From contig NZ_JAIOGQ010000019.1 in assembly GCF_019904135.1 (NCBI RefSeq), positions 32,016 to 96,015 of the forward strand: a stretch of DNA of 64,000 bases. The letters are read 5' to 3'. Origin of the DNA: Paenibacillus caui. Lineage in GTDB: Bacteria > Bacillota > Bacilli > Paenibacillales > Paenibacillaceae. Positions 35,165 to 45,100 of the stretch are shown piece by piece. Positions within the stretch are counted from its first letter, which is position 1. Each line of letters starts with the position of its first letter. A program made the position numbers and the translations under genes. The notes beneath the pieces were generated by a model. That model saw only the letters and a list, made by a program, of their open reading frames with translations, had not been told where the DNA came from and made no database searches.

Positions 35165-36730
35165 TCATCCATTTTGATCTTTGTTGAAGTGCTTGATCAC
35201 GACATTTTTAAAGACTGCAGTGCCTCCTTCAGAGAATAGGGTAATTCCCTGATCGTTGAAATCCGGGAAAATTTCACTTGAATAAGCGACTTTCCCGTCA
35301 TCAACAAAAACTTCAATACTCGTTTTATCGACGAGGATCTTTAAGTGAACATTCTTCTTGCTCTGATCAAAAGGCGCTCTGCTCTCCACGTATTTTCCAG
35401 TCTTATCCGGCTGTCCGGTGAAAGCTCTATTCACATACGAGTACCCGCCTTCTGTAAAAACTCCGACATCTGCGTGGCGGTTTTTGTCTGCGGATTCTCG
35501 CAGTCTTAATCCTACATTTTTGAGCTCCGACCAAGAGATATCGGTTTCAAGCTGGTACGTATCGCCTGTTACGTCAAGCGTTTTGGAGCCATTAACCTCT
35601 ATTTGATCTAAAGAATCCGTTGAAACGGCCAATTGATTCAATGCTTCAATGGGTTGAGAAGCCAAGTAATACGCTTGATCGCCTGCTTTCTTTAGTTTAA
35701 TTTCACGAACAATGGAATCCATACCGTTAAAATCTTCCTGCAAGGTTGGCGTATTATGGACATAGTCCCAATTATTCATCCAAGCGAGAGCATAACGATG
35801 ATTTAATTTATCGCCGTCTTTTCCTTCTTCAAATGTTACAGCGCCATACCAATCAAAGCCATAATCCAGCCACTGCGGTTCTTTGTAATCCGGGAAGAAT
35901 TCCTTGCCGTTAAAGTTTCCAGTCCAGTAGGCGTAAGTGTTTGGTTGTCCTATCGATTTGCCGTTTGCGCTGACGCCAAGAACCCATTTAGTAGTCCCGT
36001 CATCCGCTCGCATCTGATAAAGATCAGGACACTCTACAATACCGATATTTTCCGTAAAGAAACCACTGGTGTAGGTCCAATTTTTTAAATTTTGAGACTC
36101 ATAAAAGCCTATTTTCGCCCCTTCAGCCATGGTCATTACCCATTTATGATTCTGGTCATCCCAAATGATTTTCGGATCTCTAAAATCTTTCGGGCCTGGA
36201 TTCGGCATAACGGGCTTGTCGCTATAGGATTTAAACGTTTTTCCTTTATCTGTGCTGTACCATAAATATTGTTCCTGCTTCCCCCCGTCGGCAGAGGGCT
36301 GAGTCACAATCGCCACAAGTGCCCCTTTCCCAAAGCCTGCGGTATTGGAATCATCCACAACGACGGATCCCGTCCATGGATCACCATTACGGTTTGTATA
36401 TTTAGGGATGGCCACTCCTTCATCTCTCCAGTGCACCAAATCCGTGGATACAGCATGGCGCCATTCTGTTCCATTCCCCTTTGGATAATCACGATTATAG
36501 AGATAATAGTAATGATACTCTCCATCGAAATAAATCGGCCTCTGAGGGTCATTCTTCCATTTGTCCGGAGTCGCAAAATGATAATTGGCTCGATAGGTTG
36601 GCTTTTGATCAGCGACGGTTGTGACGGTTGTTCTGAGCTTCTTATTGCTTTCGGAATACTGCACTGCTAACCCTATCCCTATCGTCAAAATACTTAATAA
36701 TATGATGAATATGAATACTCTTCTCTTCAA
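35165..36730 (-). CDS. GH32 fructan hydrolase (levanase-like)
   Basis: A 521-residue extracytoplasmic enzyme. The start is placed at a TTG (36730) behind GAGGTGATCA because the signal anchor (VFIFIILLSILTIGIGLAV) follows at once; an ATG 14 codons upstream is possible. Catalytic motifs of family 32 are WKNDPQRP (nucleophile Asp), FRDPK and ECPDLY (acid/base Glu). A C-terminal beta-sandwich (residues 370-515) includes KILVDKTSIEVFVDDGKVAY. It resembles the B. subtilis endolevanase LevB in size. Whether it cuts levan or other fructans is open. The membrane anchor suggests a wall- or membrane-held enzyme. Confidence 0.88.
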   Translation of the reverse strand: MKRRVFIFIILLSILTIGIGLAVQYSESNKKLRTTVTTVADQKPTYRANYHFATPDKWKNDPQRPIYFDGEYHYYYLYNRDYPKGNGTEWRHAVSTDLVHWRDEGVAIPKYTNRNGDPWTGSVVVDDSNTAGFGKGALVAIVTQPSADGGKQEQYLWYSTDKGKTFKSYSDKPVMPNPGPKDFRDPKIIWDDQNHKWVMTMAEGAKIGFYESQNLKNWTYTSGFFTENIGIVECPDLYQMRADDGTTKWVLGVSANGKSIGQPNTYAYWTGNFNGKEFFPDYKEPQWLDYGFDWYGAVTFEEGKDGDKLNHRYALAWMNNWDYVHNTPTLQEDFNGMDSIVREIKLKKAGDQAYYLASQPIEALNQLAVSTDSLDQIEVNGSKTLDVTGDTYQLETDISWSELKNVGLRLRESADKNRHADVGVFTEGGYSYVNRAFTGQPDKTGKYVESRAPFDQSKKNVHLKILVDKTSIEVFVDDGKVAYSSEIFPDFNDQGITLFSEGGTAVFKNVVIKHFNKDQNG

Positions 36731-36904
36731 AATGATCACCTCATTCTCTGCTTTGTGTTCTCTTGTTGTCATTGAGATGAATATTTTATCTATTATAACG
36801 AACTTATTTATAATTTCAAATAAGATAAGGCAAATGTATTATTTTAGTCATTTATCCATTTGAGCTTCTGCAATATTTTGCAGATCCATTCTTTACCCAT
36901 CTCC

Positions 36905-37276
36905 TCAAATCAGATTCTCCTCTTTATATTTCAAGTAGCCTTTATGAGTTAATTTTTTTAGTTCTTCAAATAAAGCCTTATCTTCTTGCTTAAAATTAAA
37001 ACACGATTTACCTTGCATTCGTTTCTTTAAGTCATCAGATATGCCAGATAACAATTCCGGATAGGCATATACGGGCATTAAATAGTAGCTAACATAGTTT
37101 TTCTTGATCATCGTAGAGGCGAAAAAGCATATCTTCTTGTTGATCGGATTGATTTTAAATGTATCCAGGTAATACTGTTCATTGGTACTGACTTTCAAAT
37201 CCATTTCAGATTCGTACTGTTCTAAAATCGCTTTTAGAGTATTGAATATCTCGGTAAAATTAAGCTCTTTAACCAT
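36905..37276 (-). CDS. Hypothetical protein (DUF1801-like fold possible)
   Basis: A 123-residue soluble protein with a good ribosome site (GGAGGAGTCTA) before the ATG at 37276. The end ISDDLKKRMQGKSCFNFKQ, then EDKALFEELKKLTHKGYLKY, is reminiscent of small uncharacterised proteins that bind or process small molecules, but I cannot name the family with confidence. Codon use is AT-rich like its neighbours in the 37-42 kb accessory stretch. Confidence 0.6.
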   Translation of the reverse strand: MVKELNFTEIFNTLKAILEQYESEMDLKVSTNEQYYLDTFKINPINKKICFFASTMIKKNYVSYYLMPVYAYPELLSGISDDLKKRMQGKSCFNFKQEDKALFEELKKLTHKGYLKYKEENLI

Positions 37277-37342
37277 TAGACTCCTCCGCTCTTGCAATGA
37301 AATTAAGAATGACGCTAGCCCTTCAACCTAAATTCTCGAAAA

Positions 37343-37740
37343 CTAGGTTTCCCTGATACGTACTTCTTTTTCTCCCTCATCCCATACAACATGTATTTCG
37401 AATGTTCCCTCTCTAAAAAAATAAGGCAGCCTTCTTCTAACCGATTCTTGCATTGGAAGCTTGTTCAAATCATCAATGTGAATCCATTTTGGCCTGCCTT
37501 CTCTTGTATTCGATAATAATTCACCTGTGAAGTCGCTCGTTATGTAGTTATAAATTATGTATCGGTCCCTTGCCTTTTCATTAACATACTCATAAATCCC
37601 CTTGAATTTTAAATTCGTAACATCCAAGCCTGTTTCTTCTTTAACTTCTCTAATAGCTCCTTCAACCGGGCTTTCAGGGAAACTCCTTATCCACTAGACC
37701 AGCTCTACTTGACCAATTGTTGATTAAAAAAAGTTAATGG
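37343..37740 (-). pseudogene. Broken Nudix hydrolase
   Basis: The C-terminal two thirds read cleanly (ESPVEGAIREVKEETGLDV, the later half of a Nudix box, then FKGIYEYVNEKARDRYIIYN). Upstream the frame is closed by a TAG. The expected N-terminal text appears in another frame (LINNWSSRAGLVDKEFP) overlapping the end of the next Nudix gene. The two glycines that open the Nudix box and the first strands are missing, so a shift plus a deletion separates the pieces. Confidence 0.65.
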
Positions 37741-38163
37741 ATAAAATTTCCCAGCCATAAGATTTTCGGCAATTTGTTTAATGACATCTGCATTACGAAG
37801 TTCAATTCGATCCGTAATCATGAAATCAGATATCATGACCCACTTGCTATCTATGATCTCATTCATATCGAACTGAAGAGATCCTCCAGTAATTTCACCA
37901 ATAAAGTGAAACATGATGACTTGATCGTTCGTACTGCTTACAAAATTATAGACACCCGTTGTCTCCGTAAGCTTGACATCATATCCGGTTTCTTCTTTCA
38001 CCTCCCTGCAAGCAGCAGCCAGGATATCTTCTCCAGGTTCTATTCGTCCAGATGGGAAATTCCACTGATTCCTGACGGATGATTTATTTTCTTTGATGAT
38101 CAGCACTTTGCCATCCCGAATTACGGATACACTGGCAACTAAGACAATTCCGTTTTGAGTCAT
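37705..38163 (-). CDS. Nudix hydrolase
   Basis: A 152-residue protein from the ATG at 38163 (AAGGGAC upstream); a longer frame overlaps the neighbouring gene. The complete Nudix box GRIEPGEDILAAACREVKEE continues into TGYDV, with the glutamates that bind magnesium. Nudix enzymes hydrolyse nucleoside diphosphates linked to other groups, often damaged nucleotides such as 8-oxo-dGTP. Substrate not determined. It is one of four Nudix genes or remnants within 4 kb. Confidence 0.85.
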   Translation of the reverse strand: MTQNGIVLVASVSVIRDGKVLIIKENKSSVRNQWNFPSGRIEPGEDILAAACREVKEETGYDVKLTETTGVYNFVSSTNDQVIMFHFIGEITGGSLQFDMNEIIDSKWVMISDFMITDRIELRNADVIKQIAENLMAGKFYPLTFFNQQLVK

Positions 38164-38215
38164 GTATTTGTCCCTTCTTGAGCTTCCTATCTTTATACCA
38201 TTACAACCTAAACGT

Positions 38216-38461
38216 CTATCTAATTGGCTTTTCCATTGAATGTAGATCATCTTCCAGGGATATCACTTTTTCGTTAACCGTTTTTATTGCATCATGGATG
38301 GCTTGGTTATAAATAACGGGGCCGATCTCTTTTATCATATAATCTAAAAATAATTCCGCCGATAGCTCGCCTATTTCCTCCGATCTTTCTTCATAAAAAT
38401 AATCCTGTACGCGTTTTATCAATTGTTCCTTCTGTTCTCTTGGCAGCTTTAAAACGATCAT
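38216..38461 (-). CDS. DUF2164 family protein
   Basis: An 81-residue helical protein. LKLPREQKEQLIKRVQDYF, EIGELSAELFLDYMIKEIGP and VIYNQAIHDAIKTV match the small DUF2164 family, whose function is unknown. The ATG is preceded by a good site (GAGGAGGTAGGTAAC). It lies upstream of the Nudix gene on the same strand. Confidence 0.8.
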   Translation of the reverse strand: MIVLKLPREQKEQLIKRVQDYFYEERSEEIGELSAELFLDYMIKEIGPVIYNQAIHDAIKTVNEKVISLEDDLHSMEKPIR

Positions 38462-38474
38462 GTTACCTACCTCC

Positions 38475-38637
38475 TCAAAGGTTAGTTGACATCATGATGC
38501 CCGTTATTTTATCGCTCTTGTAGTCCTCCATAACTTTCATGTCAAATGGTTTTTTATGCTCATCGTGATCTAAGTGTCCGAAGGACTGACCTATGCTTAA
38601 GCCAATAAGCTCCTTTTTCCAAATTTTTGGGGCCATG
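38475..38637 (-). pseudogene. Short degenerate frame
   Basis: A minus-strand ATG at 38637 opens MAPKIWKKELIGLSIGQSF and then goes out of frame; one base off, the text continues GHLDHDEHKKPFDMKVMED to a TGA at 38475. Both parts look protein-like and are joined without a gap, suggesting a 53-residue gene with one inserted base. Family not recognised. Confidence 0.3.
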
Positions 38638-38654
38638 TTTTTCACTTCTTTTCA

Positions 38655-38746
38655 TGAATGGTACAGCTGAATGTGCTCCCTGCTGCAGACGATTGTAAGT
38701 TCTGAAATTAATTTTGCCGGATCGAGGGCTGAATGCCTCCCTTTAT
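38655..38746 (-). repeat. attC-like element A (degenerate)
   Basis: Directly after the VOC gene stop, the minus strand reads GGAGGCATTCAGCCCTCGAT, then CCGGCAAAATTAATT and CTGCAGCAGGGAGC. It parallels the central part of the element at 48856-49017 (GGCATCCGCCCTCGGTCCG, then a similar order ending GCTGGGAGCC). The terminal cores are not preserved. Confidence 0.4.
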
Positions 38747-39097
38747 CTAACACTTGCATACCATTAATTGATTCCCATCGGGATCTTTAAAGTTAAACCA
38801 ATGATTATGTTCTATCAAAGTTGTTAAATTTACATTCTTTGATCTCATATATTCATATGCTTCTTCTATATTATCTGTATTAAAATGAAATGCTGGTACT
38901 CTAAAAATAGAGTCCTCAGAATAAATTTTACTATCCAAAACAATACTGGTACCCTTCATCGGTATTACAAAGAGATGACCATATAATATTTCTCCATCAA
39001 CTGGTAGGCCCAGAATGTCACAATACCAATCACGGGCTTGTTCAATGTTGCTTACCGGAATGAATACTGTTCCAATTTGGTTTTGTATTGGGTTCAT
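38747..39097 (-). CDS. VOC-family (glyoxalase/bleomycin-resistance fold) protein
   Basis: A 116-residue protein of one vicinal-oxygen-chelate module: IGTVFIPVSNIEQARDWYCD, then VPAFHFNTDNIEEAYEYM with a metal-position histidine, and the terminal FKDPDGNQLMV containing the conserved acidic ligand region. Such proteins include fosfomycin and bleomycin resistance factors and lyases; the function here is unknown. It stands alone between two intergenic elements. Confidence 0.8.
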   Translation of the reverse strand: MNPIQNQIGTVFIPVSNIEQARDWYCDILGLPVDGEILYGHLFVIPMKGTSIVLDSKIYSEDSIFRVPAFHFNTDNIEEAYEYMRSKNVNLTTLIEHNHWFNFKDPDGNQLMVCKC

Positions 39098-39114
39098 TCA
39101 ATCGCCTCCAATTA

Positions 39115-39165
39115 GTAATAGTTTGGTAGGGGTAGCGTGAATCCGGTGTTTGATGACATCGGCCT
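39115..39165 (-). repeat. attC-like element B (partial)
   Basis: Just upstream of the VOC gene the minus strand reads AAACACCGGATTCACGC, matching AACACCGTATTCACGC at the 63.3 kb element and CTAACACCGTATTCCGC at the 63.7 kb element. Only this end of the element is present. Confidence 0.45.
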
Positions 39166-39189
39166 TTTTGAAATGCTCTAACGTGGGTT

Positions 39190-39618
39190 TTATATCTTTA
39201 TATCGGCATCAAAAAAGCTCTCTCCTGTGATCGGATCTCCGGCTATTCTTCTTATCATTGATAATTGTCCTACATGTGTCATTGCATCTGATAATGGTCC
39301 TTGCAGAAGCTTTTCGACTATTCTTTCACGGTCAGGTATTCCATTGGAAATGTATTTATTTAGCAATTCTATTTCCTTATAAAACTGTTCTACCTCTTCT
39401 TCCCAAGACTTTAGATTAACATCTAACTTAGTATCGCTATTAAAAACCGATTGAGCGCAGCGAAGAACATAAGAAATATGAGACAAGATCTCAAGAGGAG
39501 TTCTCACGCCACTTCCGACTTCAAAAGTTGGGTAATTTTCTTTCGCACTGGATATTGCTTTAGTACAGCGATATTTTATACCTGCAAGGAAATGTCTAAG
39601 GAAATACGAAGCATCCAT
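39190..39618 (-). CDS. DinB-family protein
   Basis: A 142-residue helical-bundle protein. Possible metal-site histidines are in FLRHFLAG, ILSHISYVLRC and MTHVGQLSMIRR, the arrangement of DinB-like proteins. Its activity is unknown; the fold includes thiol transferases and stress-induced proteins. AT-rich like its neighbours. Confidence 0.75.
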   Translation of the reverse strand: MDASYFLRHFLAGIKYRCTKAISSAKENYPTFEVGSGVRTPLEILSHISYVLRCAQSVFNSDTKLDVNLKSWEEEVEQFYKEIELLNKYISNGIPDRERIVEKLLQGPLSDAMTHVGQLSMIRRIAGDPITGESFFDADIKI

Positions 39619-39691
39619 GTGATCATCACCCTCAATTAGTTATTCTCCCAATCTTTGAAAACCTTACCCTTATGAAAATGCGCATAGATAT

Positions 39692-40061
39692 TTACTGCCA
39701 TTTTAATTCACTTTTATTATTTTCATTCCAAACTCCAAATCCTTCAGAATACTTTTTATCGAAAAACATGGGTAACCTTACTTTTAAACCATTTGCGAGA
39801 GAAAGTGACCCTAATTCATTCTTATCTACCCAAAAAAGACTGCCTTCTTCTGTTTTATCCTTTGATCTCTCTAATTGTGGAATCAACAATACTCTCACCA
39901 TCTTCGATGTGTCCTCCTGGAAATGAGATTCCTTTCCAAGATTTGATTCTATCTTGAACTAAGACCTTGCCGCTTGTTTTATCATAAATCATACACATAT
40001 TTGTCATTTCTACCTTTGGCAATTTTACCATCTCCTGGATTTCATTATATTTTCCTACCAT
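39692..40061 (-). pseudogene. Nudix hydrolase with internal deletion
   Basis: ATG 40061 begins a typical 8-oxo-dGTPase-like N-terminus (TNMCMIYDKTSGKVLVQDR; SFPGGHIEDGESIVDSTIRE) that stops just after the Nudix box core (REIKG). The C-terminus follows in another frame (DKTEEGSLFWVDKNELGSL, then FDKKYSEGFGVWNENNKSEL). Compared with full-length relatives about 50 residues between the two parts are missing, so this is a true deletion. Confidence 0.75.
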
Positions 40062-40580
40062 CCTTTTATCTTTTTTAACTCTTGAATCTGAGCCAGATGG
40101 TGTCTATCATGCCACAAGAGTCTTTGAACCGCTGTCTCCAAACTCATTATTGCAAAAGTTACACTATTCATTGTGCGCTTAAAATCATTAGGAGTTAAAC
40201 TTCGAAGTAATACTCGAAATCGGTGGTATATTGAATCGATTAAATTGATAGAAATGGCAATCGGCTCGCTGTAATCTATCAACTCAGCCCATTTATCTTG
40301 CGAGTATGATGGTATTTGAGGACATTCTTCCGTCAAAGTTCTTTTAAATCGAAAATACGCATTCATATCATTATCCGCTATATGGTGAACAATCCTGTCT
40401 TATTGTCCAGCCATTTGGTCGATATGGCGTATTTAATTGCTCATCAGTAAGATTAATTACGCTGCATCTTATTAAATCCGGTGTTTTTTCAATCTCTGAT
40501 ATCCAAGTTTTAATGTGTTCCATGTCAGGATTTTCGTACGCTGTAAATTGGCCAATTGGAAAACGATTAGTATTCAACAT
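40055..40580 (-). pseudogene. YfiT/BstA-type DinB protein, one-base frameshift
   Basis: The first 64 codons (FPIGQFTAYENPD, LNTPYRPNGWTIRQ) and the later 103 (MNAYFRFKRTLTEECPQIP, LLWHDRHHLAQIQEL) are the two halves of one YfiT/BstA-like metal-dependent protein. Removing one G after RQ joins them through IVHHIADNDMNAY, restoring the histidines expected in this family and a length of 174 residues, which is normal. B. subtilis YfiT and BstA are bacillithiol or related thiol S-transferase candidates. Confidence 0.8.
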
Positions 40581-40625
40581 GCCACCCCCGTTATTTGATT
40601 CTATAATTTTGCGCGATGGATAGTC

Positions 40626-41147
40626 TTATCCTAATGATAAGATCTGCAAAGCTCTGTTGTATAATTTCGGTTGGATCTCTGGATATGTCAAATCCTTTGG
40701 CATCTCCTTCATAAAGGATACTTGGCCAATTTCACTTCCCGTTGGCAACTGTCCAATCTCTTTGACCTCTGAATAATAAAAACCCCCGTACGATTCTTCA
40801 CCATTATCTTGTCTCACAGAATATGCGCATAAGGGGCGTAAACTAAATGAAATGGCTCCTGTTTCTTCATAAAGTTCGCGTCTTGCCGTTTCGTCAATAG
40901 CTTCATTTACTTCTCTTCTCCCTCCTGGAATTTCCCATGTTGTTCGTTCCTTGTGTTTCACATAGATCCACTGGTTATTGTATTTCGTTAGAATAACAGC
41001 AAATTTTAATCTACTATCATCAATGGATGTAAAATCATAAAAAGTCACATACATATGTGTTTCCAAATCGTCAACTCTCCAATTGATATACTGAGTATCA
41101 TAATCCGGTTCCCCGTAAAGATTGAATTGTTCCTCAATGATTTTCAA
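40626..41147 (-). CDS. Nudix hydrolase
   Basis: A 173-residue protein. The start is set at a TTG (41147) 9 bases after AAGAAGGGGG; the longer frame to 41228 has no site. The Nudix box is GGRREVNEAIDETARRELYE, continuing ETGA, which has the expected glutamates. The N-terminal 60 residues (NWRVDDLETHMYVTFYDFTS) are a family-specific extension. Substrate unknown. Confidence 0.8.
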   Translation of the reverse strand: MKIIEEQFNLYGEPDYDTQYINWRVDDLETHMYVTFYDFTSIDDSRLKFAVILTKYNNQWIYVKHKERTTWEIPGGRREVNEAIDETARRELYEETGAISFSLRPLCAYSVRQDNGEESYGGFYYSEVKEIGQLPTGSEIGQVSFMKEMPKDLTYPEIQPKLYNRALQILSLG

Positions 41148-41330
41148 GTCATTACACCCCCTTCTTTTTTGATTTATATTAAGCCTCTCGAATAGGCAGA
41201 TCGCACACGGGATGCAAGGTATCTCCAAGCCACTTTTTTATCAAAGACTGAGGGATAATGCCCTAATTCTCAAATTCACTTCAATTAGATAAGATCATTA
41301 GGGTATTCCAGCTAACGTTCCAATGGAACT

Positions 41331-41909
41331 TCACGATAGAAAACTATCGAGATAATCTGTTTTTATTATTCCATAATATATCCTATCGTAGTATTCATTT
41401 TTTTCTTCAGAATAGAAGGAATTCCTTAAAGTCCCCTCATACATCATTAATGATTTCTGCAAAACTTTTCCTGAAGATACATTATTTCCTCCATGAAAAG
41501 CCTGCAACCTGTTTAATCCAGTATTTTCAAATGTAAATTTTATGACTGCATGTAAGGCTTCTGATGCATATCCTTTACCCTGATAAAATCTGCTAATGCA
41601 ATATTCTATGTCAGCATAACGATTTTTTAGATCGATACTACAAAAAGCAATTTGTCCGATATTCTCATTATTTTCTTTCAAGACAATAGCCCATCTGTAA
41701 AATTCATTGCTTGAGTAAGATGAAATCTATCGTTCTAAAATCCCCTTTACTAAATCTATGCTTCCATACACTGGTTCACCATAATTTGATTGAACCTCCT
41801 TGTCGTTTATCCAGTTTTCGAACATATCTCCAGCATCTTCTACGACAAACTTCCTCAAAAGTAATCTTTCGGTTTCAATCGTTTGTGTTCCAGTATGAAT
41901 CGTATGCAT
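41331..41909 (-). pseudogene. GNAT acetyltransferase interrupted by an amber codon
   Basis: From ATG 41909 (ETERLLLRKFVVEDAGDMF, the RimJ-type start) the frame reaches a TAG at 41727-41729 after KGILER. The same frame then continues (ISSYSSNEFYRWAIVLKENN) through the acetyl-CoA loop RFYQGKGYASEALHAVIKF to the end. Relatives have Trp at the stop position, so TGG to TAG fits. Everything else is intact, which suggests a recent loss. Confidence 0.8.
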
Positions 41910-42104
41910 CCTACAGTACCTCACTAATTGGTTTTAATCTTTAATCCTCCCACTTAATTCAATATCTGTTTCTTCAATTCCTTTCTCTTCCTTTAATTCT
42001 TTCCATAGTAAAAGCCGCTAAATAGTGACTAACAAAGACACAACATCTTACTGAAAGATTCACCTTCGTTTCCTTCTATTTCATGAACCGGAAACAACCA
42101 TCCG

Positions 42105-42148
42105 TAGACACTGGCGATTCATCCCGGTATGATGGAACAAATGTTCTT
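42105..42148 (+). promoter_or_regulatory. Sigma-A-type promoter with LexA (DinR) box
   Basis: TAGACA (42105-42110) and TATGAT (42128-42133) are spaced by exactly 17 bases. GAAC-AAAT-GTTC (42135-42146) begins two bases after the -10 box and matches the Bacillota LexA consensus CGAAC-N4-GTTCG in its core. A LexA dimer here would cover the transcription start of the downstream dnaE-type gene. The Shine-Dalgarno GGGAGGAGGG follows. Confidence 0.8.
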
Positions 42149-42168
42149 ATTCGGGAGGAGGGATTGGT

Positions 42169-45100
42169 ATGGAAAAGTCCGGTTCAAATTTCGTCCATCT
42201 GCGTGTCCATACAGAATACAGCCTGACGAAAGCGTTATGCCGGTTGGACGATCTTGCGGAATCGGCCAAGAAGTGGAATATGGAGGCACTTGCAATCACG
42301 GACAAGGGAACCTTAAATGGCTCTGTGCGATTTTATGAGCTTATGCGACGCCACGGGATTCATCCTGTGATCGGCTGCGAGATGACCGTAGGCGAGAGCG
42401 GAGAGTCTCTTCTTTTACTAGCTGCAACGAACCGGGGATACACGCAGATGATTGAACGATTGAATGACGGTTCTTTTCGTTCAGCCGTATCCCATGGCGA
42501 TATTATTGCGCTAAGCGGCGGAAGAACAGGGACCATTCACCGTCTGGTTGCGTCCGGAAAAATAGCCGAAGCTGAAGAGCAAGCGCTGCACTATTTGCAG
42601 ATATTCGGGAGAGATAACTTCTTTCTCGAGGTACAGAATCACGGGTTCCCGGATGATGAGGCTTGTATCGAGCGCACAGTACAGCTTTCACGCCGCACGG
42701 GAATTCCGCTAGTGGCGACTCACGATGTCCATTACCTTGATCCCGAGGATGCTTCGCTCCTTGAACTTCTGAAGCATGGTAAAACTGCTTACGACCCTGC
42801 CGTACTACCAGAATCAGGACCTTTCTACCTCCCTTCTCCGCTTGAAATGGAGACGAAATTCCGCCATCTTCCGGAAGCTTTGGCAAATACCGTTCGAATC
42901 GCCCGGCGGTGCCGGTTTCGGCCTGAACCTGGACAATACCGCCTTCCGAGCTTCTCTGGTTCTCACGAGGGGAGGAAAAGAGTCTGGCCGAAGCATCAGG
43001 GGCCGTTTGCTGAACCGGAATCGGCCGTTACCGGGACTGCGATTCTACCGCTAAGCCCTGACGATATGCTTCGCGGTCTATGCCGGGCAGGAGTGGAACA
43101 ACGTTTCGGTTCAAGCTATTTCAAAGCACCGGAAAACCGGGAGGTCATTGAACGGCTTCACCGGGAGCTTAAGGTCATTACGAAACGCGGATTATCCGAT
43201 TATTTTCTGATCGTGTCGGATATTGTACAGGCTGCGCGAACCCAGGGGATTCCCGTTGGACCAGGAAGAGGCTCCGCAGCCGGCAGTTTAGTGGCTTATT
43301 CGCTCGGCATTACGGAAGTCAATCCGCTTCTTCACGGGCTGTCGTTCGAACGCTTCCTGAGTCCCGACCGTCTCACATTGCCGGATATTGATCTGGATGT
43401 CTGCCAACGACGGCGGCAAGAAATTTTGCATTACATTAAGTCAAAGTATGGATCGGACCGGGTTGCCCGTGTTGGTGTTCTGAACACTTACGGAACGAGG
43501 GGCGCAGTCAGGAAAGCAGGCGCCCTGCTCGGTCTTCCGCAACAGCAAATCGAAGTTTTGGCCAAGCTGATGCCCGCTTTTTCCGGAAAAGGCGGACTTC
43601 GTCATTGCCTGGACACGCTTCCGGAACTGCAAAAGCTGCCGATCGACCAAGAGCCGTTCCGGTCACTGTTTCGACTGGCCGAACGGATCGAAGGGCTGCC
43701 CCATAATTACAGCGCTCATCCTTCGGGCATTTTAATTGGAGACGGGCAAATTTCCCGGACGATTCCTTTACTTTCAAGACCAAACGGAGAACCGATGACC
43801 CCCTTCACCAAGGAAGACATCGGAACGCTCGGCTTATTGAAAATCGACCTGCTGGGCCTGCGAAATCTGACGATCATTCACGATACGCTCGCCGCTATTC
43901 AGGAACGAACGGGCATCCGTCTGGAAGTTAGCTGTCTCCCCCTGAACGATCCCGATACCTTTCGAACGCTCGCAAACGGCGATACAATCGGATGCTTTCA
44001 ACTAGAAAGCATGGGAATCCGCCAATTAATGCGCAGAATGCGGCCGCAAAGCATCGACGATTTGGCTGATCTGCTCGCATTGTACCGCCCCGGCGCCTGG
44101 AGTGAAGGCATTGTGGAAACGTATTTGCGAAGAAAACGCGGCGAGGAAACATTTAAAGTGATCCTCCCTGAAATGGAATCTATCCTGTCGCCAACCTGCG
44201 GCTTGATCCTGTATCAGGAGCAGGTCATGGCTATCGCGCACAGAGTAGCCGGTTTTTCCATGCGAGAATCGGATTTGCTAAGACGGGCTCTTTCTTCAAA
44301 ATCGGCGCATGCGCTCGCAGACCAGCAGAAACGTTTTATCTGCGGAGCGGCGGCGCGAGGAATAACGGAACAAGAGGCTGTGGCCGTGTTCGATTTTTTG
44401 GCGCGGTTTGCAGGATACAGCTTCAACAAAGCCCACAGCGTCTCCTATGCTTATCTTTCTTACTGGACGGTCTATCTGAAAACGCATTATCCTAAAGAAT
44501 ACATGGCCTCCGTGCTGAGCGGTGAAGGTGGATACTACGACAAAAAGGTATATATCATGGAGCTTGGAAGATGGGGCATTCCGCTACTTGGCCCCGATAT
44601 CAACCGCAGCCGGATCGGGTTTCAGGCGGAGAACGAAGGAATTCGCGCCGGCCTGGATGCGATACGCGGGTCCGGGCCAAAATCGGTGACTGCGCTGCTC
44701 CGCTCACGAGACCAAGATGGCGAATTCCGTTCTTTTGCCGAGTTGATCAAGCGTATGAGCCCATTCCAGATCAAGACGCCGGTATTTGAAGCCTGGATCG
44801 CCGCCGGAGCCTGCGACCTGCTGGGCGGGAGCAGACGCCAGATGCTCGCCGCCTTAAGCGATAGGTCAAACGGTGATTTCGACACCCCTCATTTTGCAGC
44901 CCCGCCCGATTTTACGGAGATTGAAAAAAGAAGAATGGAGAAAGAACGGCTCGGCTTTTCGCTGCAGTCTTCCCTATCCGCAAAATGGAGAGCTTTCGCC
45001 CGTCGTTTCAACGTTGTTCCGATCGAAGAAGCGTTGTCCCGATCCCGTGATCGTACCCGTGTTCGCATTTGCGGAACGATCATTCACAGCAGGCGGCAAC

